A stretch of DNA of 64,000 nt from Earliella scabrosa (Eukaryota > Basidiomycota > Agaricomycetes > Polyporales > Polyporaceae), in NCBI GenBank assembly GCA_022605405.1, contig JABYQQ010000001.1, positions 1,736,001-1,800,000 of the forward strand. The letters run 5' to 3'. Below, piece after piece: positions 38,113 through 51,051 of the stretch. The position numbers were made by a program, and so were the translations under genes. Each line of letters opens with the position of its first letter. Within the stretch, counting starts at the first letter, position 1. The notes under the pieces were generated by a model. The model searched no databases and had not been told where the DNA came from. It worked only from the letters and a program-made list of their open reading frames with translations.

Positions 38113-39627
38113 CCATTGAGGCATCCAAGACCAACTTTTACGGAGCTCGATCACGCATTTGACGCTTCCGCATTGTCAGAGTAGCTGAGCATTGCTTGTG
38201 CAAACCACTGCGCACAATGCATCCTGGCCGCGTGTGGTCTGTGCACTGTGCATAGCCGTCAAAGCGGCCGCGTTGGGACCTTGGATATCTGCATTCATCA
38301 ACTCAAAACTTACCTGACATTGCAGCACAAAAGTAGGTTCCGAAGGGACACCGTGAAAGCAGGTCCGAAGTAGGACTCTGGCGAGGATCGGAGTGCCACG
38401 CCGTGGTAATTGGACGCCGGGCCCGGGGGCAACCTGCGCAGTGTGACGTATTCCTGGACACGAACAGTGGCCAGGTCTCCCCTCGAGTAAAGTCAAGATC
38501 ATCTGGGGTGGGAAAGCTGACTAAACCACGTGCTCTTGTGTTTCAGGTCAACGAACGTAGTAGTTTCTCGTGGCAGATCGGGCATAACGTCGTTTCGTGT
38601 TTCAGAATGGGCGCTGTGGCGGCGGCACATATGTCACTCTCATTCACCGTTCAACGTTCAGGACATCGAGCTCAGCCCGCGATGGAGCCTCTCACTGAGG
38701 ATAGTACAGATAGCACACGGCAATCACCCTTCCCTGCGACACCTCTCTCGATACAGGGCGATATTCACTTAGTACTTGGTCGGGCCCAGTGGGGAGCTGC
38801 CTCTTAGCCAGCCTGAGGTAAATATTGCTCATACCATCACAGTGATGAGCCTGAGTTGTTGGTCCGAGTAAGTATCTGGAAAGTTCACGAGTCAATGCCC
38901 ACGTAACACATGTAATAAGTACGGTGGCTTGTCAGTCAGCACTCGCTGTCTGCCGGCGACCGCGTCGTTAATGACGCTGCAGCCTAATGTGTGCCGGCGG
39001 TGACTTGGCTATGCAGCAACTTCGCTGTTCAACTTGTGGCCTGAATTCGTGGCCAGGTGTGCCCGGAGGGCGAGTGCCTATAAGTATTTCCACAGTATAG
39101 TACATCTAATATGACGGATTTGGTAGAGAAGCCTTGGGGCTTGTAGGTATACTGAAAGTCGACAGCACTGGTTGAGACGGACACCGTGATCAAGGAATCA
39201 ACTTTACAGGTACTACACCCAGAGTACACCGTCAAGCCGGTAGACGCCCACCCGCAGCCCGCTGGGCGCTACGTCACCTCGAGCCTCTGCGACATCTGCG
39301 AGTCCGACACAACGACGACGACCTCCAAGCCATCTCACTTCGCGCGACCGTCTGCTATTCTCGGTTCGTTTGCGTAGCAAGTTGCAGCGACCTCGCACTA
39401 TAGCTCATTGCGCCCGTAGTGGCCCCTCAATGCTACGGCGACAGCTCCGAGTCTTCAAGGTCGACTTGAAGTTGGTTCAGTGCAGGCAGAGCGACAGAGG
39501 TCGGGTTCAGAGGTAGATGTCTGAAGAGAAAGGTGCGGGCATGCATGTGTCCCATTGTGGCTCACAAACTAACAATCTCTACTCTAGCCGACAAGAATCC
39601 GTGCACTGTTCCTATCTCCCCCACATC
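38113..39627. other. Intergenic region, no gene seen
   Basis: Open frames at 38403-38807 and elsewhere have no supportable features. The right end is the upstream region of F-box paralogue B, whose frame is also open upstream to an ATG at 39517. Confidence 0.45.
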
Positions 39628-40857
39628 ATGCCTCCATCCCCGGCACAGTTGAACGACCTACCGGTCGAAGTAGCTCGAATCGTGCTCTCTATAGCGTCAT
39701 ACGATATGAGCACCATACACTCCATGTCTCTCGTCAGCAAACAGTGGAGAGACGCATGCCGCCCGTTCCTCTTCGCGTCCATCCACCTCAAGTGGGTCAA
39801 GAATTCCACCGAGTTGCACGAGCCGATTCTCAAACAAAACCCCGATGGAATAGCGCCGTATGTAAAACATCTCAAGCTCTTCAACGACTTCATCGGCGAC
39901 GGTCACGTCGGTGGTCCTGCGTTGAATCGCGAATGTTTGGTCTCGACCCTCGCGAAGTTTCCAGCGCTCCAACACCTCTCACTCAGCTGCTTCATCATCC
40001 AAATCTACTTTCGTGCCAAATCAACGGCCCAGGATCCGCCCAGGATCGCTGTAAAATGCCTCGACATCGAGTTCGTGCGGCGGTTTCCACATTATGCCTT
40101 TGACCCGCCCTCCACACTGGCTGCATTTCTGTCTCGCTTCACCATTGACACTCTTATCGTCCGACACGAGCTTCGTCTCACCGACTGGCCCCAAATCCAG
40201 CAGCAAGAGGCCGCAGAATCCCTCAGGGTGTCGAGACTGGTCCTGGAGCACGCGTCATCTTACACGCACCTGGTCCTCAGCTTCTTCGCCATAACGCTGT
40301 CTCCCGAGACATTCAGGGAGCTGTCTCTCGCATACGGCGCGCCGTCTGACACGCTCTGCAGATGTATTCAGAAACTAGGGAAGAATGCATCCCGCCTCTC
40401 CGTCAATATTTCCACCATGGTGGTAGCATCGTCACCCGTGGACCAGGTCGCACTCCGATGGACCCAGCTGGGCACCTCCATTGCAGCTTGCCCTGCGCTC
40501 AAAGAGTTATGCCTCCACATCCCGCCCCCCCGGCAGGCCCATCGGGAGTGGATCGTCGCTATGTTTGCCCAGCCCGCGTTCCGGAATTCCCCTCTGCGGC
40601 GTATAGAGATACACCTCCAGCTCGAAGGGAGCGACCTGGATCCGTCCACCGCGCTCAGGTCCGAGAACATGCACTACGATTGGGCATCCATGGACACGAC
40701 GCTCTCAAGAGCGCGATTCCCTCGTCTCGAGCGCGTCACGCTGTCTCTAGGCAGCGTTTGCCCCTCCGACCCGCACTTTCAAGCTAGGACCGCGGCTGCG
40801 GCAGTCCTTCCTTCAATGCACAAGGCCGGACTACTTCACGTTGTCCAGGGTTGGTGA
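39628..40857 (+). CDS. F-box protein, paralogue B
   Basis: One exon of 409 residues from the ATG at 39628, which directly precedes the F-box (LNDLPVEVARIVLSIA, then SLVSKQWRDACRPFLFASI). An in-frame ATG at 39517 would add 37 residues with no family likeness. It matches paralogue A through DGIAPYVKHLKL, KFPALQHLSLSCF, FTIDTLIV, CPALKELCLHIPPP and SRARFPRLERVTLSLG. The two genes lie about 3 kb apart on the same strand, so they are probably a local duplication. Role: predicted SCF ubiquitin-ligase adaptor with unknown target. Confidence 0.87.
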   Translation: MPPSPAQLNDLPVEVARIVLSIASYDMSTIHSMSLVSKQWRDACRPFLFASIHLKWVKNSTELHEPILKQNPDGIAPYVKHLKLFNDFIGDGHVGGPALNRECLVSTLAKFPALQHLSLSCFIIQIYFRAKSTAQDPPRIAVKCLDIEFVRRFPHYAFDPPSTLAAFLSRFTIDTLIVRHELRLTDWPQIQQQEAAESLRVSRLVLEHASSYTHLVLSFFAITLSPETFRELSLAYGAPSDTLCRCIQKLGKNASRLSVNISTMVVASSPVDQVALRWTQLGTSIAACPALKELCLHIPPPRQAHREWIVAMFAQPAFRNSPLRRIEIHLQLEGSDLDPSTALRSENMHYDWASMDTTLSRARFPRLERVTLSLGSVCPSDPHFQARTAAAAVLPSMHKAGLLHVVQGW

Positions 40858-41685
40858 GACTCTGCTGGGACCTCGTCCAACGCACCGCTCATCGCGGACG
40901 CACTCGCGCGCGCAGCGCCCCAACATAAGGACCAAACAGAGGACGTCGTCGTCGTCATCTACGTGGCTAGCCACTCGCATCGTCCGCGCCGCGTGCTCCC
41001 CGCGGATTCTCCTTCGCCTTTCGGTCTGCTGCCCATCGACATCATCGGCGTAGACCATCCCCCCTCGATGCTCGCGCGTGCGCATCTCTCCTCTCTCGCC
41101 CTCTCCTCGACTGCAGAGTGGATCGAGATCTCGGCGATGGCGTACGCTGACGTCCTGACCGCGCACGACATCTGCAGCCGTGATCGTCTCCCGGTCGGTC
41201 GCGCACCTCGTCGATCCAGGCGAGCCTCCACACGAAGATCCTCGCGCAGACCCCGCGCCTCCTCTGCTTGTCCCGCGCGCTGGAGGAGTCCTTCGCCCCG
41301 CTGGAGCTCCCCAGTATGCCGCCATGCTGGGCGAACCTGTCGCGAACGGACGGTTGAGGAGTAGGACACGAGCAGACGATTCAGGCGGAGAGTTTCGTGG
41401 TCAGCTTCATGAACGCCCAGTGATAGTTGTGTCGCGCGAAGAAGAGTGATTGCTTCCGGAGGTCGCGAGGGTTTGTGTCGACTGGGCCGTAAATGAACGT
41501 CAACCACGACGCGAGCACACGAGAGGATCTGAGGAATTAGAAGGTATATCGATACAGCAATGTCAGGTAGTAGTACATGGGCGCTCGTAGGCTACAGGTT
41601 CATTACAATGGTTTTGGTCAGACGATGTTGTACCTTCAGAACGCAGTCAATACCAGTGCTATGCCCGAGGAACAGAAGGAGTTAC
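40858..41685. other. Intergenic region, no gene seen
   Basis: It is GC-rich with open frames on both strands that look compositional. I find no motif. The right end may include a last exon of the HAM1-like gene if the alternative splice noted there is used. Confidence 0.4.
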
Positions 41686-44427
41686 TCACGCTTCGCTACG
41701 CCACTCACGGCCCTTGTTCGCAGTTTCGACGCGCTCCTGGGTGCGGTTCACCCACCCAGAAGGGTGGCCCTCCTGGATGATCTTCTCGCTCGGCTGCGTG
41801 ACGACCTTGAACTGCGCGCCGCGCTCCTCCTTCTTCGCCTTCGCCGCCTCCGCCTCCTTCTTGCGCTGCAGGAACTGCTCCCGGAGGACGTCCCGGCGGC
41901 CCTTGTCCTCGCTCGCCTTCGCCTCCGCCATCTGGTCGCGCACGCCGACAAGCTGCCCGTCGAGGTACTCGAACGCGGTTCGGATCGCGCCGTTGATCGC
42001 CTTCTGCAGCTGCTTCTTCACGAGCCCGGTCGCGAGCGGGCCGAGGAGCTTGTAGAGCATGTCGTGCTTCGAGTCGCGCACGCTGAACTTGAGCGTGTGG
42101 ATCGAGGTCGAGACGTCCTTGACCTTGAACACCGACGACCGGTCCTTGTCCGCCGACACGAGGTGCACGGTGACCGTCAGGCCTTGGCCGCCGAGGAGCA
42201 CGTCGGCGAGGCCAGAGTCAGTCAGCTTCGGCGCGCCTGTCTTCTTGCGGAAGTAGAAGGCGACGTCGCGCATGTCCGCCTGGATCTGGCCGAGCGTGAT
42301 CTTGAACTCGTGATGCGTCTCATCCCTGGAACATGGTCAGCAACACCTCCTCAACCTTATAGAGGTGAACCCACTTGATGTTCTGGTACGCGCTGAGCTT
42401 CATATGGTTGTGCGCGTCCATGGTGATGAGGTTCGGGAAGATGTTTTTGCCCGAGAGCGCGAGGTTCTCGATGACAAGGTCGATCTGCTCGTCGGTGTAC
42501 TCGATGCGCGGGATGGGAACATATCCGAGCTCATCAATGAACGCGGGCAAGATCTCCTGGCGAACATCGCGCCAAAGCTCGGGCTTGAACTTCAAGTTGC
42601 CATCGCCGTCGAAGAGCAAGTCCTTCGTGAACTGCGCGAAGTTGTTGCCGACCCTGACAACAGCCCAGAATCAACCGCTGCGCGAACGCGAACAGAATCA
42701 ACACGCACCTCTTGTTGAGCGGGTCTTCCGACCACGCGCGGAACCACTCCGCAACGCTGTTGAACAGGTTGTCGAAGTGGCCCTTGTACTTGCCGTCGTA
42801 GAACTCGCGTCCCGTCTCGCGGAGCTCGCGCGCGCGGTCATTGCACTGGTCGTCAAGCACGAAACCGGGCTGGAGCAGCACCTCGCGCACGTACTCGTCG
42901 ACGTCGCGGAACCAGTGGCGAAGCCGCTCGTCCTGCTGAGCGTCGTCGTAGAGCACGCGCATGGGCTCGCCGATCGTGTCGAGGCTGCGGCCGTTTGCGA
43001 AACGTTCGAAGAGAGTGCGGATCTCGTTAAGCGACGTCTGCAGGTTGGGGTCGGACGCGAGCTGCTGATGCGAATCCTTGCCGTGGCCAGCGATCGTGCG
43101 CCCATGGGAGGCGTACTCCTCGAGGAAGTTAAGCAGCCATTTCATCGATTCCTGGTAGTCATCATGGCTTTGACATTCGTAGATGACCTACAGGAAATGG
43201 CTGTCAGTGGTGCGGCCCGCAACACGAAGGACTGTCACCCACCTTCTTCAGGCGGAAGATGAACTGGTCGCGGCGCTCCTCGGGGAAGTACTCGTCGCTG
43301 AGGAAGTTCTTGACACGGTTGGTCTGTTCGTTCGCCTGCTCACGGTGCTCGTCGGGGACACGGCCCATGAGGGAGTCCTTCATGCCGTTGAACTTGTCCT
43401 GAAGACGTGACTTGCGCGTTTGCGCATCAGCCTCGTCCTGGACCGGTTGGCCCGCGCCGGCCCGTTCCTCAACATCGCGCTTGTGGCGCTCGGCTTCAAT
43501 CTGTGAATGACGTCACATCTGACAACCGTGCATTGAGAAACGGTACTGACCTGCGCCTGGCTCTTAAACTCTTCCTTCTTCTGCTGGGCCTCACTGATGG
43601 CTTCGTCGCCCCGCTTAACCTCGTCGCCCTTCTTGATGGCAGTTCCTGCAGCCGCATCGTCGCTGCGAGGGTGGTGTGCGACGCGTATGTCCGTTCCGGG
43701 AAGCTGTACCTCGGGAACCTGCGACGCGTGAGTCGATTCAACTCAGGCTAAGGATGATGCATGGGGGACGTACTGGAGTCTCGTCCGGGCCGGCCTTGCG
43801 ACCGCCCTCGGTGATGAAGGTGTGTTCAGGCGCAGTTTCGTCGATGCGTCGAAGGGCGTCCTCGGATGGACGCGCCTGCTCAGCGACCTTCTCTGCACCA
43901 CGGGCGAGGAGGTCGCGGCCGATCACGCCAAAGTCGCTGAGGAGCTTGCGCATCTCGGCGTTGGTGAAGACGAGAGAGAGGAGGGTGCGCAGGTGCTGGA
44001 CGGCCTGCTGACCGTCGTTCTTCACCTTCTCGCCCTCGACGGGAAGGACCTCGTTCGGGTCTTTCTTCGCGCCGTCGTAGTTGACATCACGAGTGTGCCA
44101 GACGAAGTTCTGGAGGACCTCGTCGGCGTTCTTCTCGCGCACGAGCGCGCGGAGCGTGTCGAAGATGTCGGCGGTATCTTGTACGAGCTTCTGGCCGTCG
44201 GGCGAGAGTCGGTCGGGATTGGAGAGGGTGTGGTCGGAAAAGTGGGCTAGGATGGCGTCGATCTGGTCGTTGGTAGGAAGACGCGACTCTTTCATCGCCG
44301 TGAAGACACCATAGAGGCGAAGCTTCCGGTCGACGTCGGCCTGAAGCTTTTGACGATCGACGGGTTCCGTCACGGCGCCCGCAGCGGGGTGGTCGCTGAT
44401 GTCCTTCTTCGCCTGGGGGAGAGACAT
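41686..44427 (-). CDS. HAM1-like protein with BPI/lipid-transfer-type C-terminal domain
   Basis: Six exons on the minus strand (44427-43774, 43718-43551, 43500-43243, 43187-42709, 42653-42375, 42325-41686) give 825 residues. The N-terminal two thirds are mostly charged helices (for example LQADVDRKLRLYGVFTAMKE, and DEYFPEERRDQFIFRLKKVI), as in the HAM1 N-terminal domain. The C-terminal part has TLGQIQADMRDVAFYFRKKT and GLADVLLGGQGLTVTVHLVS, the HAM1 C-terminal domain, which resembles BPI-like lipid-binding folds. A short intron joins NIK to DETHHEFK and restores the usual sequence there. The start at 44427 fits a TATA box about 125 bases upstream; the frame is open further up to 44637. The stop codon overlaps a good donor (GTGAGT), so an extra last exon is possible. 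Its molecular role is unknown; lipid handling is an inference. Confidence 0.85.
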
Positions 44428-44550
44428 GTCGATGTAGTCGTTAGTCGTTACTGTTGAAGGTATTGCGTGTGTTGTGTTGAGAGTGAACGATGTTGTGTCG
44501 TTAGGTGGGTCGTAAAGTTGTGGGGGCGCTTGGATGACGAGGTGCGAAAC

Positions 44551-44556
44551 TATATA
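44551..44556 (-). promoter_or_regulatory. TATA-like box of the HAM1-like gene
   Basis: TATATA about 125 bases before the chosen ATG at 44427, supporting that start over the longer open frame. Confidence 0.45.
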
Positions 44557-44637
44557 CTCGTAGAGGACAGCCGCCGTCGTCATTTCGTCATAAGGCCCGC
44601 CGGGTGGATCGTTGGGACAGTCGAGAACGCTTCTCAA

Positions 44638-46202
44638 CGATCGAATGCAGCAACCGCGGTGCCGCCCCTCTGCGCACCACCGCCCACGTCAGTCCCCCAC
44701 GATACATACCATATACGTAAGGTATCCAGACAACTTCGCAGCCACCTCGCCAACACCTCGCCAGCGCGCGCCGCGACCTGCATGAATCTTGATAGACACC
44801 GGAAGAGAGCCACAGTAGTAGCTGGGTCTTCCCAGGCAAAGGGCGTTGCATGTCGTCAAGATGATGTCACGGCGCTCGGAGGCCGGGAGCACTCACCTCT
44901 TCAAGCCCCTTCCGTCGTCGTTGCTCTGCCTAGACCATGCAGCTATGCCTTGGCATCGACAAACACGCCGCGGAACCAATTGGTCCTCAACGGTGCTTGT
45001 TGCGCATAGTGATTCGCCCGAGTCAACGTCGTACTGGATTTGTTTGTCACAGCACGCAGCTCATTTCCACCGTAGTAGACTTAGTAACGCACCTCGAGAA
45101 CAACATAGAGCGTTGGTTATCCTCGAGGAAAGTGTTTGGCCAATGGTATCAGTTGCCACCGTGAAGCGTTTGTATCGATCAAAGGCGGATGACGAGCGCT
45201 TAACGAGCGGGTACATCCTTCTCGGCCTCTGCGTGAGCTTCCGCGCGCGTTTAAGCTCAACGGTGACGCGGGCTCGACGCGGATGTCGACAAGGTAACTC
45301 AAAATGCAGCAACGACATATCGTTGCTCACCGGATACGGATGGCTAGTGGCCGGATGCCAGTGCGGACCATTGTGTTGTGTATCGTTCAGGCTTCTGGCT
45401 TCATGGATGAAACCAACTATGAATGTTTCACCGGCATCAACTTGAGCCATTCATGAAGGGAAAGCGATACGAGGATGATCCGAATGTGAGTGTCAGATTG
45501 TTCCTGACTACAGCAAAGACACATACCAGGGGGAACCCGCTCCGATGTGGCACACAGCCCTCCGACATCGCTTGAGATATGAGTGGTGTCTACCGTAGTG
45601 CCCCCGCCATTCCAAAACGCCGTTGTAAAGAGCCAGACGTAGACGGACCACTGAAGAACAACCGAAGGGAGATCAAGAGCAATGATCACCTTGCGAGATC
45701 ACTGTGGACATTGGAGGGTGAGTGAAAGTCACAACTCGATCCAGCATATATGGGGCTAGGTAGCTTTCCAGCTCAATGGGTGTGGAGGTGAGTGGTCTGA
45801 GGAGCAGTGGTCGGAGAAGCTCAGTATGCATGCATAAAGGCAGGGCGGCGTTGAGGTCAACATCATGGCAGCTCGAGACAGCTCGAGTGCAGCAGGCGTC
45901 TAAGGAGATTGTCACGCAATCGCGTGACGTCACGCGTCTGGACGGGTCTGGACGCGCCTTCACGCCATTCCACCTGAAGGCCTCAAGCGTGCCAGCACCC
46001 GCGACACTTTGTGTCACCTCTATGGGGCCTCGATGATGGAGGTATCATACATACGGATACAGGTTTGCTACTGCCACAATGTCCAAGTTCGATGAAACCA
46101 TGTCAGAATGTCCGAACATCCAAAATTGAACTTGCTGGAAGTGTCAAAATCAACAGAACAAAGCTCGGAAAGGATCAGAAAACCCTCAGCGTACCACACC
46201 AG
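44638..46202. other. Intergenic region with CRE-type palindrome
   Basis: No supported gene. At 45921-45936 it has a 16-bp perfect palindrome CGCGTGACGTCACGCG, a shorter match to the site at 34112-34135, followed by two copies of TCTGGACG. It lies behind the 3' end of the second GtaA-like gene. Confidence 0.5.
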
Positions 46203-49200
46203 CTATACCACAGGCACGCCCCCGCATGCAGCGCCAACCAGAACAACTACGACACTCATGCACAGACCCCACATGCCTCCACCGCCGACCCACATCGGTC
46301 GCGCACCGTTGTCACTAGGTGATGCACTACCGCTCGGGGTAGGCGACCCCGTCGATCCAGGAGAAATTGCAGTCGCTCCGGACGTGGCCATCTATGAATG
46401 CACATAGGAATTTCAACATCACAGCTCCATTCAGAACCAAGATGCCAGCAACCAAGAGACACAAAGACACTCACCAACGCCAAGTGTCCGCCGACGTTCG
46501 CTCGTCCATAGTAAGGGCTCGACATAGCAACCAGCGTTCCGTTCGTCGACTCGTACAGGTCGCCGAGCGGCTGGTTATTCTGTCCATTGGCTGCATATGC
46601 GCGCACCGCGCCGATGACCTGGTCGCGCAGGAAGTTGGATGAGGCTGTCGCTGCGACGAACATCTCCCAATCTTACGGGGAAGATCGCAAGTCAGCGAGG
46701 AGGTCGAACCGTGAACGGCGGGAGAAGCAGATGTAGGGTTTGACTAACCAGACTTCGTAAGGGGATTCCTGCGAACGAAATTGAGCAAGTCGTACGATCA
46801 TTCGAGAGCAGAGACGCACTCACTGGTCATTGAGGGGGACGCCGAACTGGCCTGACGGATGACCGCAGTCGTCAAGTCCCATTCTTCCACACGAGAGCGG
46901 TACTATCGTTGCCGCACTCACCCAATTCCCTGAGATACCAGTTAGACTCTGGGAAAAACAGAGCATGAGTCGATGTCATCGCAACGGAAGACAGATGGAT
47001 TGAGACTACTCACGCATGCCATATACCGAGTCGGGAATGAAATTCAGGCCAAGAAGCTTGTCAGCGTACAAGTTGTACATGAGGCCCCAGCTGCCAGTTC
47101 ACGCAAGAGACATCAGCCCCCCGATCGAACATCAGACGGTCTGAACAAGCCGGTCACCTCGAGTCGTCACCATACTGCAACGAGCATGAGCAAGTTGTTA
47201 TCCACATAAACCACTGATCCCACAGATGAAACCTACCGTGAGCTTCAGGTGCGAGCCATCCCTGGCCGTAGCAAGCGTCTGCCACTGCTCAAGATACGAG
47301 TCCGCCTGAGACTGTGTTGGCGCGGGCTCACCCATCAGCGTTCTGTAGTATGACTCGAGCGTGACAGCCCACTCACGTTGTACCTCGAGCTCTTGTCCTG
47401 GTTCCCGACGAGCGCCGCAATCTGTGCCATAGCCTTGAGGCCGATGATACCCTTGATCGCGAGGTTGGTCTGGTTCGCCGGCTGGCCTGCAAACTGGTCC
47501 GTGCTCGACTGGAACCCGGGCGACAACGTGTTGCTGACGAGGTACTGCCCCCACTCGTCGAGAGGGTCGAACTGTCCAAAGCACGTGAGCATCGTAAGTG
47601 GTCAGTGGATTGAATGGGGGGGCGTACGAAACTACGAAGCATGGACGTGTCGTTCGCTCGTTGCGCGTAGCTGAGCGCCATGATAATCATGTTGGCGCAC
47701 TCTGCAACGTGCGTGACGGCGTCAGGTCGAGACAGACATAGGCTTTCAACAGGTCACGCACCTTCGACGGGCATACTGTTGTCTTGGCCTGTGCGCAGGG
47801 TCAGCTTGCCACTCTGGAGCAAGACTAGGCTGGTAGAGCGCACCATCGTTGTGTCCACTCGCACTTGGATATTGCACCCCTACAACGTTCGTCAGTACCG
47901 CGACCCAGCGCAACGAAGTGAGTAGGCAAAGCGCACCAAGGTCGTGAACGACGTAGCTGCGGGGGAATTGAGCGGTGGCGTGGTAGCTCAGGATCGGGAG
48001 AATCAGCTGCTTGGCGATGTCCGGGCTAGCATACAGGAATAGCGGCCATGCCGCGTATATCGCGTCGACGGTGCTGATTTGCTACGAATAGTCGTATGCA
48101 CTCGTGTCAGCTTTGCTGCACGTTGTGACTTACGAACAGACGACGACGTACCTTTGTGGACATCTCTGCAGTGCCAGAGTGCAGACAGGATAGGAGCCGG
48201 ATCAGCGCGAAGGTCGAGAAGCGCACGGATGCAATCCCGATGAGAGACGGACCTTTCAAGAACGTGAGTACGTTCGACGTGTCATACGACCCCCCGTTCC
48301 TAGCAACCGTGATCTCAATTGCCCCGAAGCCCTGGCGCATCGAGAGCGCAACGAGATCAGCGTAGTCCTGTGAGATCTTCTTCGCGTCCTGCTCGACCTG
48401 AGCATCGAACTGGTTCGCGCGGTCGAGAGCATTCGAGTAATCGGCTAGGAACGCCTTGATCTGCATTCGGAGCATAGTATCAGCAGCAATGAAGAGGTTA
48501 TAAAAAGATCCCCAGTACGCACTCCATCAGCGACGCTTCCATATTCGGTCCAGAAGTACGAGCTGCGATCCTGCATGATACCGTTGACAGTGACATACTG
48601 CACGACCGGGTCTCGCACGTGGCCGACGGCGTACACCACAGGATCGGAGGGCGCGGTGACGCTGCCCAGGTCGTGTGCGAAGGCGAAAACGGGCCATTGG
48701 TCTGAGATGCCACGGAAGTCGGTATCGAGCGTGTTCATGAGTCTGGTGTTGTTGATGAACACGGCGCGCAGTTCGGTATCGATGCCAGACTGGTAGGTCG
48801 TGCCTTGGCTCTGCGGAGAGTAGCGTCAGGAAAAGACACGGTTCACTGCATCTGGAAGAAAGTGCGTACATTCACTGTAGCATGAAACGCAGACCCCTCT
48901 GTACGCAAGTATGCATAAGCGTACGCGGGAATGCCATGAGTGCTCGGGACGCACGGTATATACGGTTGTTGACCTCCATGAAGTTGGTCCTATCAGCGAG
49001 CCACAGCTCGTGAAACAAGACGTCTCCAGAGGTGGTGCTGGTCCAATTCATTTGTAGTTTCGTGTCCGCAGATACCCATTCTCCGCTGATGTCAGCATAA
49101 ACTTGGACGCTGTGAGGTTGCCCGTCGTTCGATGCTGCGGAGAGCGCGTAGTAGGAAAAAGGGAAGGACTGCTTTGTGAGATCGGATGGCTGTTGATTAC

Positions 49201-49751
49201 CGTACATGTCAGCTATAAGACGATAGCCGAGTGGAGCACACCGTACCTCGATCGGACTCAGGAAACGAATGGTAATGTCCACAGGACCTGCAGTCATCAC
49301 GAACACGCTTTGAGTGGCCGTGAACTACCAAAATCATCAGTGACCACGAATCCGAGGTGGAAAAAGCGGAACGTACCTGCATACTCTTCTGGATTGATTT
49401 GTTGAAGGGCGCTCCTGGCACCCCCGGCACGCCCATCCAGCTATACGGTGCCCCATCCACAGTGGCAAAGCCCGCCCAGCCAAGGATCTACATGTTGAGA
49501 CTTCAGAATGAGGGCACATTATAGGAAATGGCGATTGCACTCACGCCTCCAGCCCAGAAATTCGGCCAGGCGTCATTGAGCGCAGCCCCTCCACCCTGAC
49601 GAAGCCATGCGGAGACGTACGGCGATTTCACGGCGAGCGGGACGGCTGCAGGATTAAATGGGGTGGCAGTCCATGGTACGGCTCCCACGACATATACGAG
49701 GGAAATGGCGTAGGCTGCGATCAGCGATGCAAAGAGGTTGCGTCCGTACAT
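46203..49751 (-). CDS. GtaA-type glutaminase-like secreted protein, copy 2
   Basis: Twenty-one exons on the minus strand: 49751-49545, 49487-49377, 49324-49247, 49189-48955, 48898-48870, 48810-48523, 48460-48253, 48165-48152, 48081-47937, 47879-47844, 47788-47762, 47701-47628, 47571-47377, 47311-47237, 47174-47158, 47090-47014, 46948-46922, 46851-46824, 46768-46749, 46671-46475, 46391-46203 (758 residues). Thirteen of these exons have exactly the same length as their partners in copy 1, and the rest differ by a few bases outside the first and last. It has a signal peptide, FNPAAVPLAVKSPYVSAWL, YAAWPLFLYASPD, NLAIKGIIGLKAM and SWGLMYNLYADKLLG, so all GtaA regions are kept. The tail is rich in Ser, Gly and Pro and ends in a hydrophobic segment, compatible with a GPI anchor. 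It should act outside the cell on glutamine or a related amide. Confidence 0.9.
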
Positions 49752-51051
49752 GTTTGAACAGTCGGGAATACCGTCAAGAGCCTAGCTCGAGTGAGGTCGT
49801 CGAGACACGGAGGTGGTTGTCAAGAGCGACGAGAGTCGGCGGGGGAGTGAGGCATGGGGAGTGGGGGTCAGGAAGAAGGCGGGAAGCCGGAGTGCGTAGT
49901 ATCATCATCAAAATGCTGGAATCTGCTCCAGGCGTCAGTCAAAAATATGCACAGCTAGGAGGTGGGAAACGTCACGGACCGTAGGTGATTATTCGTTGCA
50001 GTCTCACGAGTGCATCACTTCCAGCGTTGAGCCCGTCGGAGGTAAAACGGCGTGGCAATGGAAGCTGATCCTGCAAAGGGTGGCAGTTGCGACAGATGAC
50101 ATCGGATGCAAACAAACCGGTGCTGCAAAGTTTGTTGGTAGACGCTCATGTGCTTGTCGCTGGATGGGAAGCTTCGGCAATGGTGAGCAGAGAAACCGGC
50201 AGGCTCCCTGTCATGGTCTCTCCTGAGGAATTCGTCTGCCAGGGTCAAGGTCTCTTATTTCGAGCGTCGCATCTGACGAACACACTGTGGCATTAGGACG
50301 CACCTGAGCAGTACCATAACTGTTGTTGTGTCATAAATGTGAGCGACCTTGCTTTACCGACAACATCAGAAAGCTTGAAGTTGCAGAAGTCGCAAGGAGA
50401 CACGGCCATGGTATGATCGTGTTACAGCCAAGTTACGCGTTATGCCAGCCTAGGTTTCAGGCCAACTGTGGCTGTGTCCTCAGACAGGCGGCGCCTGAAC
50501 GGAGTCGCCGCGGAGTTATAACTCAGCCGGCGACTCCGCTCCTGCCGCCACTGGAGGCAGCCACACCGTTGAGACACGCTCGTTCGAATTCCGGAACGTA
50601 CGTATCTTTGCGATTTCGAACCTATACCTAACAATCTGCAGGTTTTGACTAGGCAGGTATACGACCAGGCGACACAATCGTGTACTCCCGCACACGACCA
50701 TCGCTAGATTCGATCGCACGAAGGAGAACTGGGTGCCATGTTCCCGAGAAGTCCAAACAGATTTTCGACAGGATCAATCTCTCCCATCGCACCGCAGCCT
50801 GGGTAAGCTGCGCGTGTCCGCAGTTTGTGTTGTGAGTGTCGCATACTCGACCGCTGAAACACTAGAGCGTGTCACTCACTTGGTTGTCCCATCCGCATAC
50901 TGTCGACGCTATTTTGGCCAACAGGTCTTTCATGCGCACCTCTCGCCCAGGCTGTACCCACTCTATTGCACCTGAACGAAGTGCCACAGGATGGACAAGC
51001 TAACGAGGGCGAACCAGAAGCTTAGCGACTCCTTCCGCACCATAGCAGCTG
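49752..51051. other. Intergenic region, no gene seen
   Basis: The left end is the promoter of the second GtaA-like gene. Small open frames on both strands lack motifs and splice structure. Confidence 0.45.

Noticed and set aside
41560..42378. Open frame of 272 codons on the plus strand over the HAM1-like gene.
   Set aside because: Leu/Arg/Val-rich antisense frame with no motif; the minus strand encodes the recognised domain.
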